NCBI GenBank assembly: GCA_023238725.1
Contig: CM041554.1
Coordinates: 19,578,050 to 19,642,049 of the forward strand
Origin: Scortum barcoo
Taxonomy: Eukaryota; Chordata; Actinopteri; Centrarchiformes; Terapontidae
Length of the DNA: 64,000 nt
Direction of reading: 5' to 3'
Shown: positions 25,401 through 37,300 of the stretch, piece after piece
Layout of the letters: every line of letters starts with the position of its first letter
How positions within the stretch are numbered: position 1 is the stretch's first letter
Program-made: the position numbers and the translations under genes
The notes under the pieces: generated by a model
Told to the model about the DNA's origin: nothing
Seen by the model: the letters and a program-made list of their open reading frames with translations, nothing else
Database searches by the model: none

Positions 25401-26080
25401 CATCTGCAACTACTTCTCCGTGGGGATCGAGATGCCAGTCCCCAATGGTAAGCCAGAATACTCCCACTGTTGTCTCCTTCTCCACATCCAAACCCACCCA
25501 AACATCTACAGCCACATCTCCTGTCTCTCCTCCTTGGGGCTCGCGTTCCGAGTCTTCTGCACTATCCCAGACCAGTTTATCCTTCTCTGCCACTAAACCT
25601 CTGTACACATCCTCTGTCACCTCTCCTGTTACACCCAAAGACAGTCGCTGCATGTCCCCTATTGTTAATAATCTAGACTCTAAAGCCAACCATCGCCTCC
25701 TGGCCAAGAACATCATCAATGCAGCCAAACGTAAAAACAGCCCATCCCCTGGAGCATTGAGCGGTCACAGCCTCCCCATCTCACCTCTGGGGAATTCTCA
25801 CCATGGCTATGACTCTCACAAACCACCCATCAGCCCTTTCCAGTCACGGGCATTGGGGGCCCAGTCCCCTACTTTCACAAGCCCTCCTCCCACCCCTACA
25901 CAGAGGATCTGCTCCCCAGTGAGGCTCTACAACACTCGCTCGCTCACCGACTCTGATGCATCTGTTGAGTCTGAAGACTCAGGCCTCCGATCGCCTGGCC
26001 TACACTCCTACAACACCTGTCCTCGCGGCTGGGGTGGTAGCCTGCGGGTGAAGAGAAGCACCGTGTCCACTGACCTGTGA
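16318..26080 (+). CDS. synpo: synaptopodin, whole coding span (exons listed separately)
   Basis: Predicted exons 16,318-16,480, 21,072-23,147 and 24,884-26,080 encode a long isoform of about 1,144 residues. Reading through the donor at 23,148 to the stop at 23,175-23,177 gives a short isoform of about 755. Both counts assume the one-base frame break near 23,050 is repaired. Synaptopodin is a proline-rich, natively unfolded actin-associated protein that binds alpha-actinin and stabilises actin in podocyte foot processes and the dendritic spine apparatus. Family hallmarks seen: SEKELKEAR...SRGVQLFNRRKQRVN, two PPSY motifs, MFTFKEKP...SPNPELLSLVQ, PEWASCLKS, GKGAELFAKRQSRMEKYV, APRPTFSAKKAGI, and NIINAAKRK...CPRGWGGSLRVKR at the C-terminus. 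PEWASCLKS and the Synpo-T tail favour SYNPO over SYNPO2 or SYNPO2L. Confidence 0.88.
18242..18447 (+). promoter_or_regulatory. possible alternative synpo first exon
   Basis: A pyrimidine-rich block (CCCCCTCTCTCTCCCTCAG, then CCCTCCCTCCCTGTCTGTC) is followed by about 130 bp ending ATGAAAAAG|GTAAGAG, a strong donor at 18,448. Joined to the 21,072 acceptor, the ATG would read Met-Lys-Lys-Ile-stop. So if used, this is an untranslated leader and translation would start at an ATG inside the central exon, for example the ATGGAGGAG at about 21,406. The left edge is uncertain. Confidence 0.3.
19575..19634. repeat. 20-bp inverted repeat with 20-nt loop
   Basis: AATCCAAATGGGTCATATAG pairs with CTATATGACCCTTTTGGATT with a single mismatch, separated by 20 nt. 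The size is like a small hairpin RNA precursor or the fused ends of a miniature DNA element. No target-site duplication is obvious. Confidence 0.75.
21072..23177 (+). CDS. synpo: synaptopodin, large central exon
   Basis: The exon follows a CACTCCAG acceptor. Landmarks in the predicted long protein are: SASLSEKELKEAR at residues 59-71; RGVQLFNRRKQRV; an acidic block around 170-215; PPPPSY at 304-309 and PPSY at 331-334 (PPxY, WW-domain ligands); MFTFKEKP at about 428; LGAEASNF; PEWASCLKS; GKGAELFAKRQSRMEKYVIE; PYQLNSSLFIF at about 631; and APRPTFSAKKAGI near the end. The splice donor CACAG|GTGTGG at 23,148 lies just before the read-through tail VWRPSLYHF and the stop TAG at 23,175. Mammalian SYNPO has the same design, with tail VWKPSFCFK. 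Oddity: the frame used up to about 23,050 (RISSPY) does not contain this C-terminus, which lies one frame over (AFSPERVSSPR onward). As given, the original frame instead runs about 50 aberrant residues to a stop at 23,192-23,194. Confidence 0.9.
23148..24883 (+). other. synpo last intron, also 3' UTR of the short isoform
   Basis: Bounded by CAG|GTGTGG and CCAACAG|ACACCG, both at codon boundaries (phase 0). For unspliced short transcripts, 23,178 onward is 3' UTR. No other coding signal. Confidence 0.7.
23553..23558 (+). terminator. possible poly(A) signal, short synpo isoform
   Basis: AATAAA about 375 bp after the short-isoform stop. A second candidate, ATTAAA, is at 24,128-24,133 and is followed by a T-rich stretch. 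Either could end the short transcript. Confidence 0.35.
24884..26080 (+). CDS. synpo: synaptopodin terminal exon (Synpo-T region)
   Basis: The exon starts in phase 0 after CCAACAG and encodes 398 residues to TGA at 26,078-26,080. It is very rich in Ser, Pro and Thr. The identifying parts are SKANHRLLAKNIINAAKRKN (about 25,677-25,737), SPVRLYNTRSLTDSDASVES and the terminal SYNTCPRGWGGSLRVKR. These match the end of mammalian long SYNPO, where the equivalents are LLARNIINAARRK and YNICPRGWNGSLRLKR. The exon is about 150 residues longer than the human counterpart as I recall it, because of an internal repeat at 25,062-25,680. An in-frame ATG at 24,872, in the intron 12 bases before the acceptor, could start a separate Synpo-T product if an unspliced or internally initiated transcript exists; that is speculative. 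Confidence 0.9.
   Translation, partial: TPKESSPVETPSETPTPTRTPNLTRRFSSPEGPATGTWTPSLQTNRPSTTISTRSLISPLSSPRGTRCQWPMASQNMQFSTVTTTTMSKPSQSSTATSPSPPPWGSRCQSPMVSQHTQSSTATSKSTSRPFQASTVTSPRSPPWGSRCQSPMVSQNTQSSTISSVPTSRPFQTSATTSPWGSRCQSPMVSQNTPTVVSFSTSKPTQTSTATSPVSPPWGSRSESSALSQTSLSFSATKPLYTSSVTSPVTPKDSRCMSPIVNNLDSKANHRLLAKNIINAAKRKNSPSPGALSGHSLPISPLGNSHHGYDSHKPPISPFQSRALGAQSPTFTSPPPTPTQRICSPVRLYNTRSLTDSDASVESEDSGLRSPGLHSYNTCPRGWGGSLRVKRSTVSTDL
25062..25680 (+). repeat. in-frame coding repeat inside the Synpo-T exon
   Basis: Six degenerate units each contain a core like PPWGSRCQSPMVSQN followed by about 25 Ser/Thr-rich residues. The Arg codons of the cores start at 25,082, 25,202, 25,322, 25,430, 25,544 and 25,646. 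The spacings are 120, 120, 108, 114 and 102 nt, all multiples of three. The middle units are most alike and the last two have drifted (GSRSESSALSQ, DSRCMSPIV). Confidence 0.9.
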
Positions 26081-28000
26081 GGTGTGTGACTGACAATCAA
26101 AGCATGATTCCACATTTCAAAGACTTTTGTGGCATTGGATCCACCAGTGAAAGAGCGTCTGATGGTGTTTCAAAATATTAGATAAGTTACATCTCTGTAA
26201 CTTTGAATACCAGTCTTGGACAATGGCAAATGTTGTATCAAGGTAGTATTAGTATTTTATATGACTCACATTCATATTATGGACTGACAAGAACAAGCTT
26301 TTTACATAATGCAGTTGCTGTGGCTTGTGCGCTTCTTTCATACCAATAAGACTCAAAATAACCAAAGATATTTCAAATTACTTCAATGAATGTTATCCTT
26401 TTTTACACATTATAATTCACTTCACAGCCACTGTTCCAGTTAAATAGTGTTTAATCGAGTAATGGTTTTATATGTTAGTAATGAATGGGAAGAGACTTAA
26501 AGATTTCAAGGGATAGAAGGGATGCATGGAATGAGTAATGTGTAAATATATTATTCATTTGACTGTACCAAATTTGGTTAAGGCATTCTCACTGTATTAG
26601 TAAAGGATCAAATCTAACTATGCAGTAAATTCAGAACATATATTGATTCAGATTATACTGGCTAAAATGAGTTTCCATCATTTTTCCATGACAAAAGCAC
26701 AGAAGTAGGTTGGGACACATGCTATTTACATAATCATACACACATCAAAGTATTCACCATAGTTAATTATCCATCTTTATCAGTGGAAAATAAATCATAT
26801 GCACAATTATCGCAGTGCAATAATCAATTTAACACAGCGTATATATGTTGCTTTATGTACTGCATTTGTTGACATGAATGTAACCTTTACAGACAGATTG
26901 ACAGAGAATGACAGAAAAAAAGGGATTGTTGCGCATGAAGAGTTATGTCGAGGTTTGATGGAGCATTGATGTATGCGGCACCTGTTCAATCAAACAGTTT
27001 TGATGTGCAAGAAAAAAATATTTCAAAGGCTTTTTTTTGCAGACGTTCAGACATTAATGATGAACGATTTAATGAACAAATTTGTTGCTAAAGTGCAAAT
27101 TTAATGGCATATTGATTGTAATATTCATATTGGAGACTGATGTATGTATGTCCAAGTTTTGTCACTTTTGCTGAGCACAAACAGCCATTCAGTTTTATTT
27201 CAGTGAAGTATTTCATGAGGAACAGATTAACATATTTTGTGCCTATACTTATTGTACAAAGTGCCTGTTTGGACAAGGTTTAGAAGTAATGCCGATTGTC
27301 ACTCAAGTAGAGAGGGTACAACAAAATGTTGTTTAAGGGTTAGAAGAATGTTAAATATTAATCTAGAGTTTGTGAGAAAAAGGGTCAGAGGAATGGATTG
27401 TATTTTAAATACATGCATAACTCGCTTTAACTTCTAAAGTTTCTTTTTATACTTGATTTGCACTTCTGTTCATTCCATTTCAATGGCTGCATTGGCATTG
27501 TTTAAAACTTGATTTGCTCAAACAGGTATCATTCAAAAAAAACCAGAAAGTAAATATCCTGCTGTAAAAACCAGAACATTCCTGCACTATTCAACATGTT
27601 GTCATGATGGTGGCAATGAGCTGTAAACCCGACTGCTGCCTTTAAAGCAGAAGTGGCTTTCTGTTTCAAGAGTGGGATCACTGGAAGCCATTTTATACCA
27701 TTCCCCATCTCGCCTGGTCCTGTATCAGCACACACAACAGATAATTTCTTTGCTCCCTGTCCAAAAGCATCAGCACAAATCTCAATATTTAGTTCTGTGT
27801 GTCTTTTTTGAGTGACAGGGACACCTGCCACATGGTGACCTGGCTTCTTCAGCAGGATTAAGCCTATCACTGACAAGGATTGAATTCAACCTGGGTCACC
27901 TCTGGACAAATCAAGCACTGTTGACATCCACAAACACAGAACATAATCACTGCACTTTTTAGTTTTGCAGGTTTTTGAGGGGGTGTCAGTGGTTGCATAC
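26081..28000 (+). other. synpo 3' UTR and following DNA
   Basis: AT-rich sequence after the long-isoform stop, with no plus-strand coding signal. It contains a poly(A) signal candidate at 26,789 and another AATAAA near 28,068. Confidence 0.45.
26789..26794 (+). terminator. candidate poly(A) signal, long synpo isoform
   Basis: AATAAA 710 bp after the long-isoform stop, in AT-rich sequence. Not the only option, since another lies near 28,068. Confidence 0.35.
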
Positions 28001-28052
28001 CTGCCTTTTTCAATACAGCTAATCTTTCTCTCATTTCATAACTGTATGATGT
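28001..28052 (-). CDS. exon-like segment on the minus strand, unknown
   Basis: Reading the minus strand, a long T-rich tract ending CATTTTCAG precedes 52 bases encoding TSYSYEMRERLAVLKKA, followed by CAG|GTATGC. Both splice signals are good and the frame is open. The frame also stays open past the donor, to about 27,867. An overlapping minus frame (27,529-27,876) looks partly protein-like. I do not recognise the product. It may be an exon of an unannotated minus-strand transcript, a decayed pseudogene or chance. Confidence 0.25.
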
Positions 28053-28115
28053 CTGAAAATGAATGCAAAATAAAAAGTGATGACACACCGATTTAAATAA
28101 TGTGTTGTTTGTCAC

Positions 28116-29780
28116 CTGTTTTATTATTATTCTTTATAACACCATCAACCACCATAGTGGTATAACAAAATATGATTATGATTATAAAGTGGGATAGTAA
28201 TTTACCCCTCTGTCAGTGTGCCAAAATGAAACATTAAGTGGGTGAGTCATGAGATGGATACACATCAATTCATATACAACACATTATTCCACTCACTTAT
28301 ACTGTTAAATTAGCTTTTGATTATTTAGTTTATGTACCCTTATTGTACATGGGGAGTATTTAAGGTAAGACTGTGACAAATTTAGAGCTACAGTAATTCT
28401 GTACAGTGCCACCTGAACATGGGCTCATATTTCAGCTGGTCATTAAATAACCCCGTAAGGTGCTTCAAATTTCTATCCGCCAACATGACATTCAAGTTAT
28501 GAGTTCATTTAAAGAAGCATATTAAGAAAAGGCTGATATAAACTTGTTTGACCTCCCAACAACATAGCAACTGATGACTAAAATAATTAGTGTCAGTGTA
28601 TTTCACACATGCTGCCCCCTTCAAATCTTTCCCTGCCTCTGTTTTTACCCTTTGAAAATGCTCACACACTGTTCACCACCCGAAGTACTGACATATATAC
28701 AGACTTATACATACATCTAACAGACTTATTTCTTTACTGTCTTGTGTTATGTTTCTTCGGTGATAGTTTGGGGACTGAAACGTACCCAACAGCAACTCCT
28801 CAGGGTGAAGAGCAGACCAAAGCCTCATTTATCACAGGTTCATAGACTGCCACCTGTAGGGCTCCAGACAGAAGTTCAAATGAGACTACACTGTTTTTAC
28901 TTACTGTTACTTACTGCATGCAACTGCCTCTAAAAATAAGCGTTTCATATATATGACTCATCAAGGCATTAAAAATGAAGCTATTTCTCTGCATGACATA
29001 CTCTCTTATTAAAGTTAGAGTCATTCCTAACAGACACTTTTCACTGCATACATTTCAACATGTCACAGCAGGAAAGGAACAAGTGTAACTAATAAAATGA
29101 ATGAGGAATATCTGTAACTATGCATGCTTATGCACTAGCATTGTGATGGAGCCATTGCTAACGTTATTACACAAATCTGTGCTTTTCCTGCTCTGACAAA
29201 TCCAAACGTGTGTTCTGGAAAAGCCCAGTACTCTCCCAGTGTCAGTATGGACATAAATTACATGTCGACATTTCCATTCACAACTTGGTGAGCAGAGTAC
29301 AGACTGCTACTAACTTGGACTACCCACGTATTGCATCCCATGATTCTCGCACAGCTGCTTTGTTGAGAGAGAAAAAGGTGATATCTCCGTGTTAGATATC
29401 ACACGTATCATTCAACTCAAAAAGTGAAAGGGTTGCAGGAGCACTGCAAATAAAGCGTCATACAGTCAGCAGCTGTACAGGAGGTTTGGGAGCTCGTATT
29501 CACAGGCTGAACAGTTTCCCCTCCACAACTCTTTACAGATTTGTGTTGCCAAATGTGATTTACACCATGGGACAAAGGTTGGGCTTTATTTTATTGTTAA
29601 ACATGACCCAGCTGCTGTTGATGAGAAGACTAACGACAATGTGGTCTGTGAACCATGTAAATAAAAAACTGTTGCTCCTCTATTTTCCTCAGATTTCCAT
29701 TAATCATAAAGCTTTGAGAACCCTACTTCACCTGTGCATCTATTTAACTGACATATGCCTGAAATATTATTTACCTGCAC
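28116..29780. other. intergenic, nothing recognised
   Basis: AT-rich DNA. Short open frames have no recognisable translation, and I see no repeats beyond scattered AT-rich tracts. Confidence 0.45.
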
Positions 29781-29787
29781 TGGAGGG

Positions 29788-30590
29788 AAGCAGGCTAAGT
29801 AAGTGCTCAAGTACTGTGCTAAAGTCCAGATCTGATGTACTTGTACTTTACTATGATTGTGGTCATCATCTGCCACATTGTACTTCTAGTCCACTATATT
29901 TAAGCGGGAATCACTATCCTTATTACTCCAACATTTTTTAAATAACTTTAGTTTCTTGTGACTTGGTAGACATATATTTTTAAGAAATAAATGATCAAGT
30001 AATATGATGGACTAAGAGCAAACTTCATTGAAATAGATAAATCAGATAATGTCTATAAATTGTTCAAATGAGCGCCAGCTTCTACATTGAAGTGATGTAC
30101 ACATTAATGCATCAATAATTACAAGCAATAATATAATGTAAACGATTTTTAAATGGGCATAATGAGAAAAAGTACAAATTCGATTAACTTGTTTTTTCTT
30201 GATTATTTCCATTCTCTGCCACTTTATATTTCTAGCCCACTATATTTCAGAGGCAATCATTGCATTTTTTACTCCACTACATTACTTTACCATTTAACTT
30301 TAGTTATTACTTACTTTGTAAGACAAAGATATAATCAAAAAATAAATTAAGAAATAAACTTTATTGATATGGATAAAGCAGACAAAGTCTGTAAAATAGT
30401 TTAAGTGAGCTCTATATTCACCATCAGTGGACACATTAATCAATAACTACAATAATATTATAATCCCATAATATGAAATACATTATTCTGAAATGGGCCA
30501 CTCTGAATAAGGAGTACTTTTAATACTTTTAATGTACTTTTAATTTAAGTACATTTTGATGCAAATACTAACTACCTTTTCTTTCACTTT
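29788..30590. repeat. degenerate copies of a fish interspersed repeat
   Basis: Stretches at about 29,805-29,960, 30,190-30,320 and 30,500-30,590 carry the phrases TGTACTTTACT, TTCTAGTCCACTATATTTAAG, TTTACTCCACTACATTAC and TTAAGTACATTTTGATGCAAATAC. These are typical of a very common fish short element whose consensus contains ACTTTTACTCCACTACATTT and AAGTACATTT. The two central blocks look like two copies in the same orientation. The family name is not certain. Confidence 0.5.
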
Positions 30591-30599
30591 GGTGCGAGA

Positions 30600-31254
30600 T
30601 CTTAGTACTTCTGCCTCCACTGTTTACCCCCCCTCTCTGTGCTCAGTGCATGGGGGTAAATCTGGGGGTAAATCCTGAGGTGAAGCCCCACAGTGGGACA
30701 CAAGAGGCCGCTGTTGAGGTGAAAAAGGGGGACGAGAGGCAGCGGTGGGTTTCCCTGTTTGACAGCAGGGGCTTGTTTCCCAGCGCAGAACAACAGGGAT
30801 GAGGACTTCAAGCGACGATGCGGCAAACACAGACAATCCAGGAGACATTTAGGTAGCTGAAATCCCAGCAGCTTCACCTCTGTCCCCCTCCCGGAAAGTG
30901 TCCTCTCCCCCCATCCACCCACACAGGGCCGACGTGAGCATCGACCGAGCTGCAGATGAACCTCCGAGCCTTCACTGTCTCTGGGTATTTGTTGTTGTTA
31001 GCCGCTCATGCTAACCATAGAAGTTGAGAGTTAGCCGGCACTAGCATGCTAATGGTTTCGGACCGAGGGGAGAGGGAGCTAATTAGCCGCATATGTTCGG
31101 TTTACCCGAGTGTGTGTTTCGTAACTGATGGAGCCAGCCGACCCGGGCTTCATTAGGTCAAACTCCGCAGCTTTGGCTCAGCTTTTCAGGCTCCGACTGT
31201 AGTTAGTAGCCACCTAGCTTACCTGTTAGCCTCCGCCAGCCCCCCCCTGGAAGA
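30600..31254 (+). promoter_or_regulatory. tspan17 promoter region and 5' UTR
   Basis: The sequence becomes clearly richer in G+C and CpG (for example GACGTGAGCATCGACCGAGC near 30,933 and GCCGACCCGGG near 31,136) directly before the tspan17 start codon. No TATA box stands out. A CpG-rich TATA-less promoter fits a broadly expressed tetraspanin. The transcription start cannot be placed from sequence. Confidence 0.5.
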
Positions 31255-31341
31255 ATGAACAGAAAACATCATCATTTTAAAGGGGCAGAAGTCAGCTGCT
31301 GCGTGAAATACTTCTTGTTTGGATTCAACATTTTGTTCTGG
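31255..31341 (+). CDS. tspan17: tspan17 exon 1
   Basis: Residues 1-29, from MNRKHHHFKGAEVSCCVKYF into the first half of membrane segment 1. Cys15 and Cys16, next to the membrane, are likely palmitoylation sites. The donor is TGG|GTGAGT. The only upstream ATGs are out of frame or distant, and the start aligns with those of TSPAN5 and TSPAN17. Confidence 0.93.
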
Positions 31342-34300
31342 GTGAGTACTCACAGTTTTTGTGCCATTTCTCTGCGGATATGATAAGAAAAAATCACTCA
31401 AAAGTCTCATTAGTTGTTCAGGTGAAGTTAGCAGGATGTTAGCATCGCTGCTGTTGGTGTGTTTAAACTCATAATGTAATAATATCATCATTTTAAACAA
31501 CTTGAGAACTGTTAAATGACTTTTTTTTCCACTGCCATATGTTGTTGTTTTTCTGGGTTGACTGTTGTTGTTGTTGTTGATGTGTGTAAGTTGCATAACA
31601 GATGAGCTTGTTTACTTGATTGGCCCAGAGAAAGTCACTGAGTATTAGAGAGTCATCAGGAATGAAGTCTTTAAAACCAGCAAGAAAGTTAACACTGCTG
31701 TCGTGACTCAAGTAAAAATCACTTACTTTGACGTATTCAGTCTCTTTTATCTATCTTCTATCTCTTTATCTACTGTCACTGTGGGCAGCTGCAACTTTTC
31801 CTTTTCCTGAAACACTGCTGGTTAAAAATGGCTTATAAAGGCTCAAACTTCACTTTAAATACTATTTAAATGCTCTTCAGTAAGTAAAGTTTGTAGAGGG
31901 GTACAGGACAGCTCTGGTGGTGGTGGTGTGATTGTCTGTGAGCTGGATCAAAAGCCGGGCTGAGGTCAGCTCGTCTGGTACCATTGTGTTTTGAGTTTGA
32001 GAAACGGCAGTCTCGCTTGTATTGTGTGGCAAGTGAGCCCACATCTCCTTTACAACAACCCCTTCCCATCCCCTGTCCTCCATCTTTATCCCTCCTCAGT
32101 CTGAAAAGTTCCTCTGTTCAGTCTGCGTCAGCCCCTCCCTCCCCGCCCCGGCTGCGTTGCCTCTGTGCGGCTGGTGTAATATACTGTCCGTGGGTGAAGG
32201 AATGGCGTGTCCGTGTGCCCCAAAGGGTCTTCCCACACACTGTTGGAAGCAAAAGGCCACACAGGATCTGAATACCACCCGGCCCTCCTCTTTTCAAGCA
32301 CCAACCCCCCCTCCCTTCACTCCCTCCACCAGCTATAGTGCTGGGCCTCTGCGGGACGGCATTGTTTGTCTCGCTCACACACCCACAAACGCACAAAGAA
32401 GGATGGTGATAACAAAGACTTGTGGTGGTGTGGGAGAGAGGACGTGGTGTGGGTCTGTGTTTTCTCCCCCCTCCTCACAAGCTCATCAGGCACACGGGAT
32501 CCACACGCGACTTGCCCTCTCCTCCCTGTGACTCCTCTTCATCACCATCCCTTCATTACTCACTCCTCTTCAAAATGTAGAGACTGCTCCACTAAATCTC
32601 CAGCATGATGAAACTGAGGTGACGCGAGCTGCCAAGAACTTGCCACGAGCCGGAGTACTTTTTGAAAGAACCGTACTCAAATACATTTCACAATTGCACC
32701 ACAACAAATGAAGAGTGCTCTGTAATTCAATTGGCTTGAGCAATCAACCAGGAAATATTGAGGGCCGCAGTGTTGTGTCTGACTCATGTTGTGTTCCTTC
32801 AGCCCCGTTTGACACTCAGGCCAAGCTAACAGTCCCTGTGTCTGGGCTCTTTGTGAAACTGTGGAACAAGTTCCAGCTCGCTGGCTGTTTCCGTTAATAA
32901 TCGCTGGAAGATGTTCTCCTCTTGTCTGTGTGCTGCAAAACTGGATTTGACAGACAAGCTGGTGCATTGGCGAAATGGAGAGAGATGGGGTTTATTCTCC
33001 ACAAATCAGCCCATTTGTCTTTCCCATAGTGATCTTGTCAGGCTTGAAAATGCTGCCGAAAATTGAGACAGAATGCTTGCAAGACCCTAAATATTGTGAA
33101 CACAGCGGAGCAATAAAAACCTAGTTGGCTTCTTTTCTGTGTGGACTCTGGCCTGCCGGCAGCCACACACTCTCGCCTCCAGAACAGCACACCTTCCCTG
33201 TTCGTCAGACACATTCCTCACATCCACTTAATTAATCATATTTTCTGCCTGAGCTGCTGAAATGTTTGGAAGCTCCGCATGTTGTAATTAAGAGCTTGTT
33301 AAGCTGTAACCAAGTCGCTGAGCTGGGTGGACGCAGGCAGTGCGTTATTAGCTGGCTACAGCTCTCAGTGTCTGCTCGCATTTGGCACCAGAAAAGGGGC
33401 TTTGGGTGATCACATCGCAGGTGGACAGCTGTGAGGAACCGAGCGTGAACGCAGACATTTGATAATACTCATGTTTCATTTAGAGGTAGTCAGGATTTGT
33501 GTGTACACATACTGTGTTATGTGTGCATCTCTGATTGCCTTGAAACCATAGTCACCTTGCGTGTGTGTGTGTCTGTAGTAGAGCTGAAATATTTAGTTGA
33601 TTAATCGATTCGCTGATTGACAAGTTAATCGTTTAAGCTTTTACAGCAAAAAGGCCAAATGTTTATGGCTTCCAGCTGATCAGATGTGAGCGTTTGATGC
33701 TTTTCTTTCTTTGTCATATGAGGTAGTTATCTGAAAGTCTTTGTTTTTTTGGATTGTTGATCAAATGAAACAGTAATTGAGTACATGTCACCTTAGGTTC
33801 TGAAGAAATCAGAATGGACTTTGGACAAAATTAATAGAGAAAACAATCTGCAGGTTAATTTAATCTGTAATAAAGATAATTGTTGCATATAGCTTGACAA
33901 ACCCTCCAAACACAGTTGACGTCTGTATTCAAGACAACAAACCAAATCACAGCTGTTTTCCCTTTTCCTGAGAACAAATGTGTAGATTTTAGTTTAGTAG
34001 TGTCTGCCGTTTCCCACAGATAAAATCGAATGTGAACAGGGAGGCAAAGTCCACTCACAGGGGGATTTTTCTTTTCAGATTCACTCTGATTTGTGCTGTG
34101 ATACTCCGTGTCAATTGCAGTCTGTCTCAGTTGGGTGTACGCAGTATCTGGATATATCTGGATACAAGATAATGGCTTCGAACAGGACCTAACCTTCTTT
34201 CTGTTATAGCCACAGCTTTGAATGTTCATAGTCTATTCCAGTCAGATACACTGTGGCCCTAAATCTTGTTTTAGTGACATGCAGTTTTCATTAATCAGCC

Positions 34301-37300
34301 AAATTCATACATTGATTTTGCAGTATTATGTGCAGAGAGGCGTGAATGCAGAATACGTGGAAGTGTTTCCTCATTGCGGAATCAGACAAGCTTTTATTCA
34401 CCCTGTTTGCGGCGCCACTGATATCACATCATCAAGAATGGCTGCGTTCACACGGCTGGACACATTAGAAATTCATTTTTTTAGGGAGTCATTGAAAGGT
34501 CAGTCACACTTCAGTAAGACCCCTATACCCTGTGTATATATGTGTGTGTGTGTGTGTGCGCCCAAGCAGCGTGGAGCTTGGTTTGTCTGCTAGTTAGTTG
34601 AGGTTAATGGGATCAACTGGCTTAGGGAAGCTTCTCCTCAAGTGTTGATAATCTCTCTGTCCACATGGAGGGGAAACTCCTCGCTCTGGGATGCACACGT
34701 CTCACAGCAGCACTTGACAGATAAACAACCTGAACAGCCTGAATCTGAATAACGAGGCGGACACCAGGACATCTAGGTCCAGGCTTTGTTTATTTGCTCG
34801 CTGATAATATACAGAAGCACAGTGATAAAAACACAGGGATTAGACACAGTGATATAGAATACACAGAAGATGGGGAAACAAATGGCTTACTAGAGCAAGG
34901 GAGATTTAAAGAAACAAATCCTGAGGGGCTTTTAAAACATCTTTCCTCCAAACAAATAGACGCAATGAAGTATAACCTAACCAAGAACAAACAAGGACAC
35001 ATCGCAGTGCTTGTCTTTGGTTTTAATTGAGGTGAATGTGTTTCTTCATATAAAATCAGCATCCTACGGTATATTTTCATATATATATATTTTCTATATT
35101 TTCTTCTAGTTTTTATTTACTGCTCAGCAAAAAGCCCTGGAGAACTTTTTTTTTGTCTCAGCAGTGGCATCAACAGAGTTTAGCTTCAATGGCACCGACC
35201 CACCTGAATTTGACTCTGGCTGCCCACGTTACACTGTGGGAAAAGTTAGATGAAAGGAAATAACACAAGCACTGTACAAAGGCTGGTTCAGTTCAGCTTC
35301 TTTGTACCCATTCAGTCAAGTTCACTTCAATCCAAACCATAATGTCCCATGAGAGAAGTTTGGTTTGTAGATAGGGCACTAAAAAGGCGCATAATACGAG
35401 CACAGATGCTATGCCACTATGCTCACAGGCTTACATGTCAAATGTGTTAGGTTTATACTCAAACACTTCACTTTACAGATAAAGGCAGTGATAAGAAAAA
35501 ATAAGGTTAAGTCTCTGCAATGAGAGGAAAGATATTAAGTTGAACATCAGTGGTTTTGCTTAAATTCACTTAATTTTAGTTGGGATTTTAAACAGCATAC
35601 TATCTACTTAGAAAAGGGCGCTCAATTGTGTATTTTATTCACTGACTGAAAAAGAGAATCAGAAATGGTGGAAGAAATATTAAGCCAAAATGACAAATGC
35701 ACCGGGCACGGATACCTCTGTAGCTGTCTCCCTTAATGCTGTCTTCAAGGTCGCCTCAAGCTGCGGCGAGGGGAAATGCAACTTGACGTGCACTGAAGTA
35801 CTTTTGACCGGAAATAATAACAAAATTGGCCACATGACTAACTTTTCCGGTGTCTGGCTGGTGTTTTATTTTAGAAGTACCAGAGCGAAGGGGGCATTTT
35901 TTCCCCTTCTGTTTTATTGGATAGTTCACAGTAGAGAGGAAGAAGAAAATGGGAGGAGAGATCGGGACGCATCCATACTTGAACCACCATCCTGTTGTCG
36001 GTGATTTGAGCAAATGGACAGAAATAGAACAGAAATACAGACTGAATACTGTATGACAATCCGTAAGACCCTCTGCAGATCTGGTATCATCAGAAATGTC
36101 TCCATAATATACAGACACTTCCTGATGCCCTTGAAGGCAGCACCAGACTTTGGGAATGTTTCCACTCAAAATTCAAGCTATTCTTAATCGTCTCTGGGTA
36201 ATTAAGCACATTTTAAATGGTTCTCATGTGCAGCAATGGTAGATATTAACTCTAGTTAAGTAAATACTAGCTTTCGTGTGTTATCCATCAAAGTGTCATC
36301 GACTCTTACTGATCTCCGGTTGAGGACAGAGCAGCGGGAACGAGACAGGAAGAACAGCAGCCATCTGTCAGTGGGCGGGCGTGTACTAGAAAATGTTGAC
36401 CTTCACAAATGACAAAACAGCATGTCGGTAAAACATGACTGTTTTAATTTTTTCCTTTTTTTAAGGTTACAATAAGCAATATTTGTGTAACATCCTGAGT
36501 GGGCTTCACTGATAGAGCAGATGTTGGGTATGGTAATTATTGAACCTATTTATACTGCTGTACTTCGTGTACTACTGCTGCTGCTCCGTGTTTGTACCTT
36601 GTTTTGTATCTTGTTTTGTTTGCACCTTATGTGCAGTCTGAATGCTGCATCATTCAGTCTTTTTGTTTCGCACCGTGGGGCCAGGAGAAACAGTTCAGTC
36701 TCTCTATAAACTGTACTGCACTGTACACGCTTTGTACAGATGGATGATAATAAGTCTCTCTTATCCCCTATCTCTCATTATGCAGTACATACAGTATAAC
36801 AGTCATGTCGAGTAATTACTTGGCTGAATTTTCGAAATTCAAGCCTCTCAGTCCCCTGGGGATTTTCTACACTTAAGGGTCGCTTTAATGCAACATTAAA
36901 TTTGGGGCTGTGTGCTGCCAGATCATCTCATTTGGAAAGACAACGCAGGTTCAGTTTAACCTTCTGGCTCTCTCAAGGACACTCCTTCACAAGACAAAGG
37001 CCCTGAAGCTGAAAGGAATGAGAGCCAGAAACTGCAGCCAAAAAGTCACACCATGTCATATAACGTATGCAGGTGGTGTGTCGTCCCACGAGGATCGACA
37101 GCGCTTGATGCAGTGACATCCGGACATGAGTAAAACTGCTACGTGTGCTGCCAAATACAGCTTTAGCTCGTTGCACACTGCACACACAGGTCTTAATGTC
37201 ACAAACAGGTTTCAGGTGTTCAGAACAGTGAAGTAAATAGAAACATATAGGAACCGGCAGAAAGCAAGTTCTGCAAGTCAGAAGCATAAATGAAATATAA

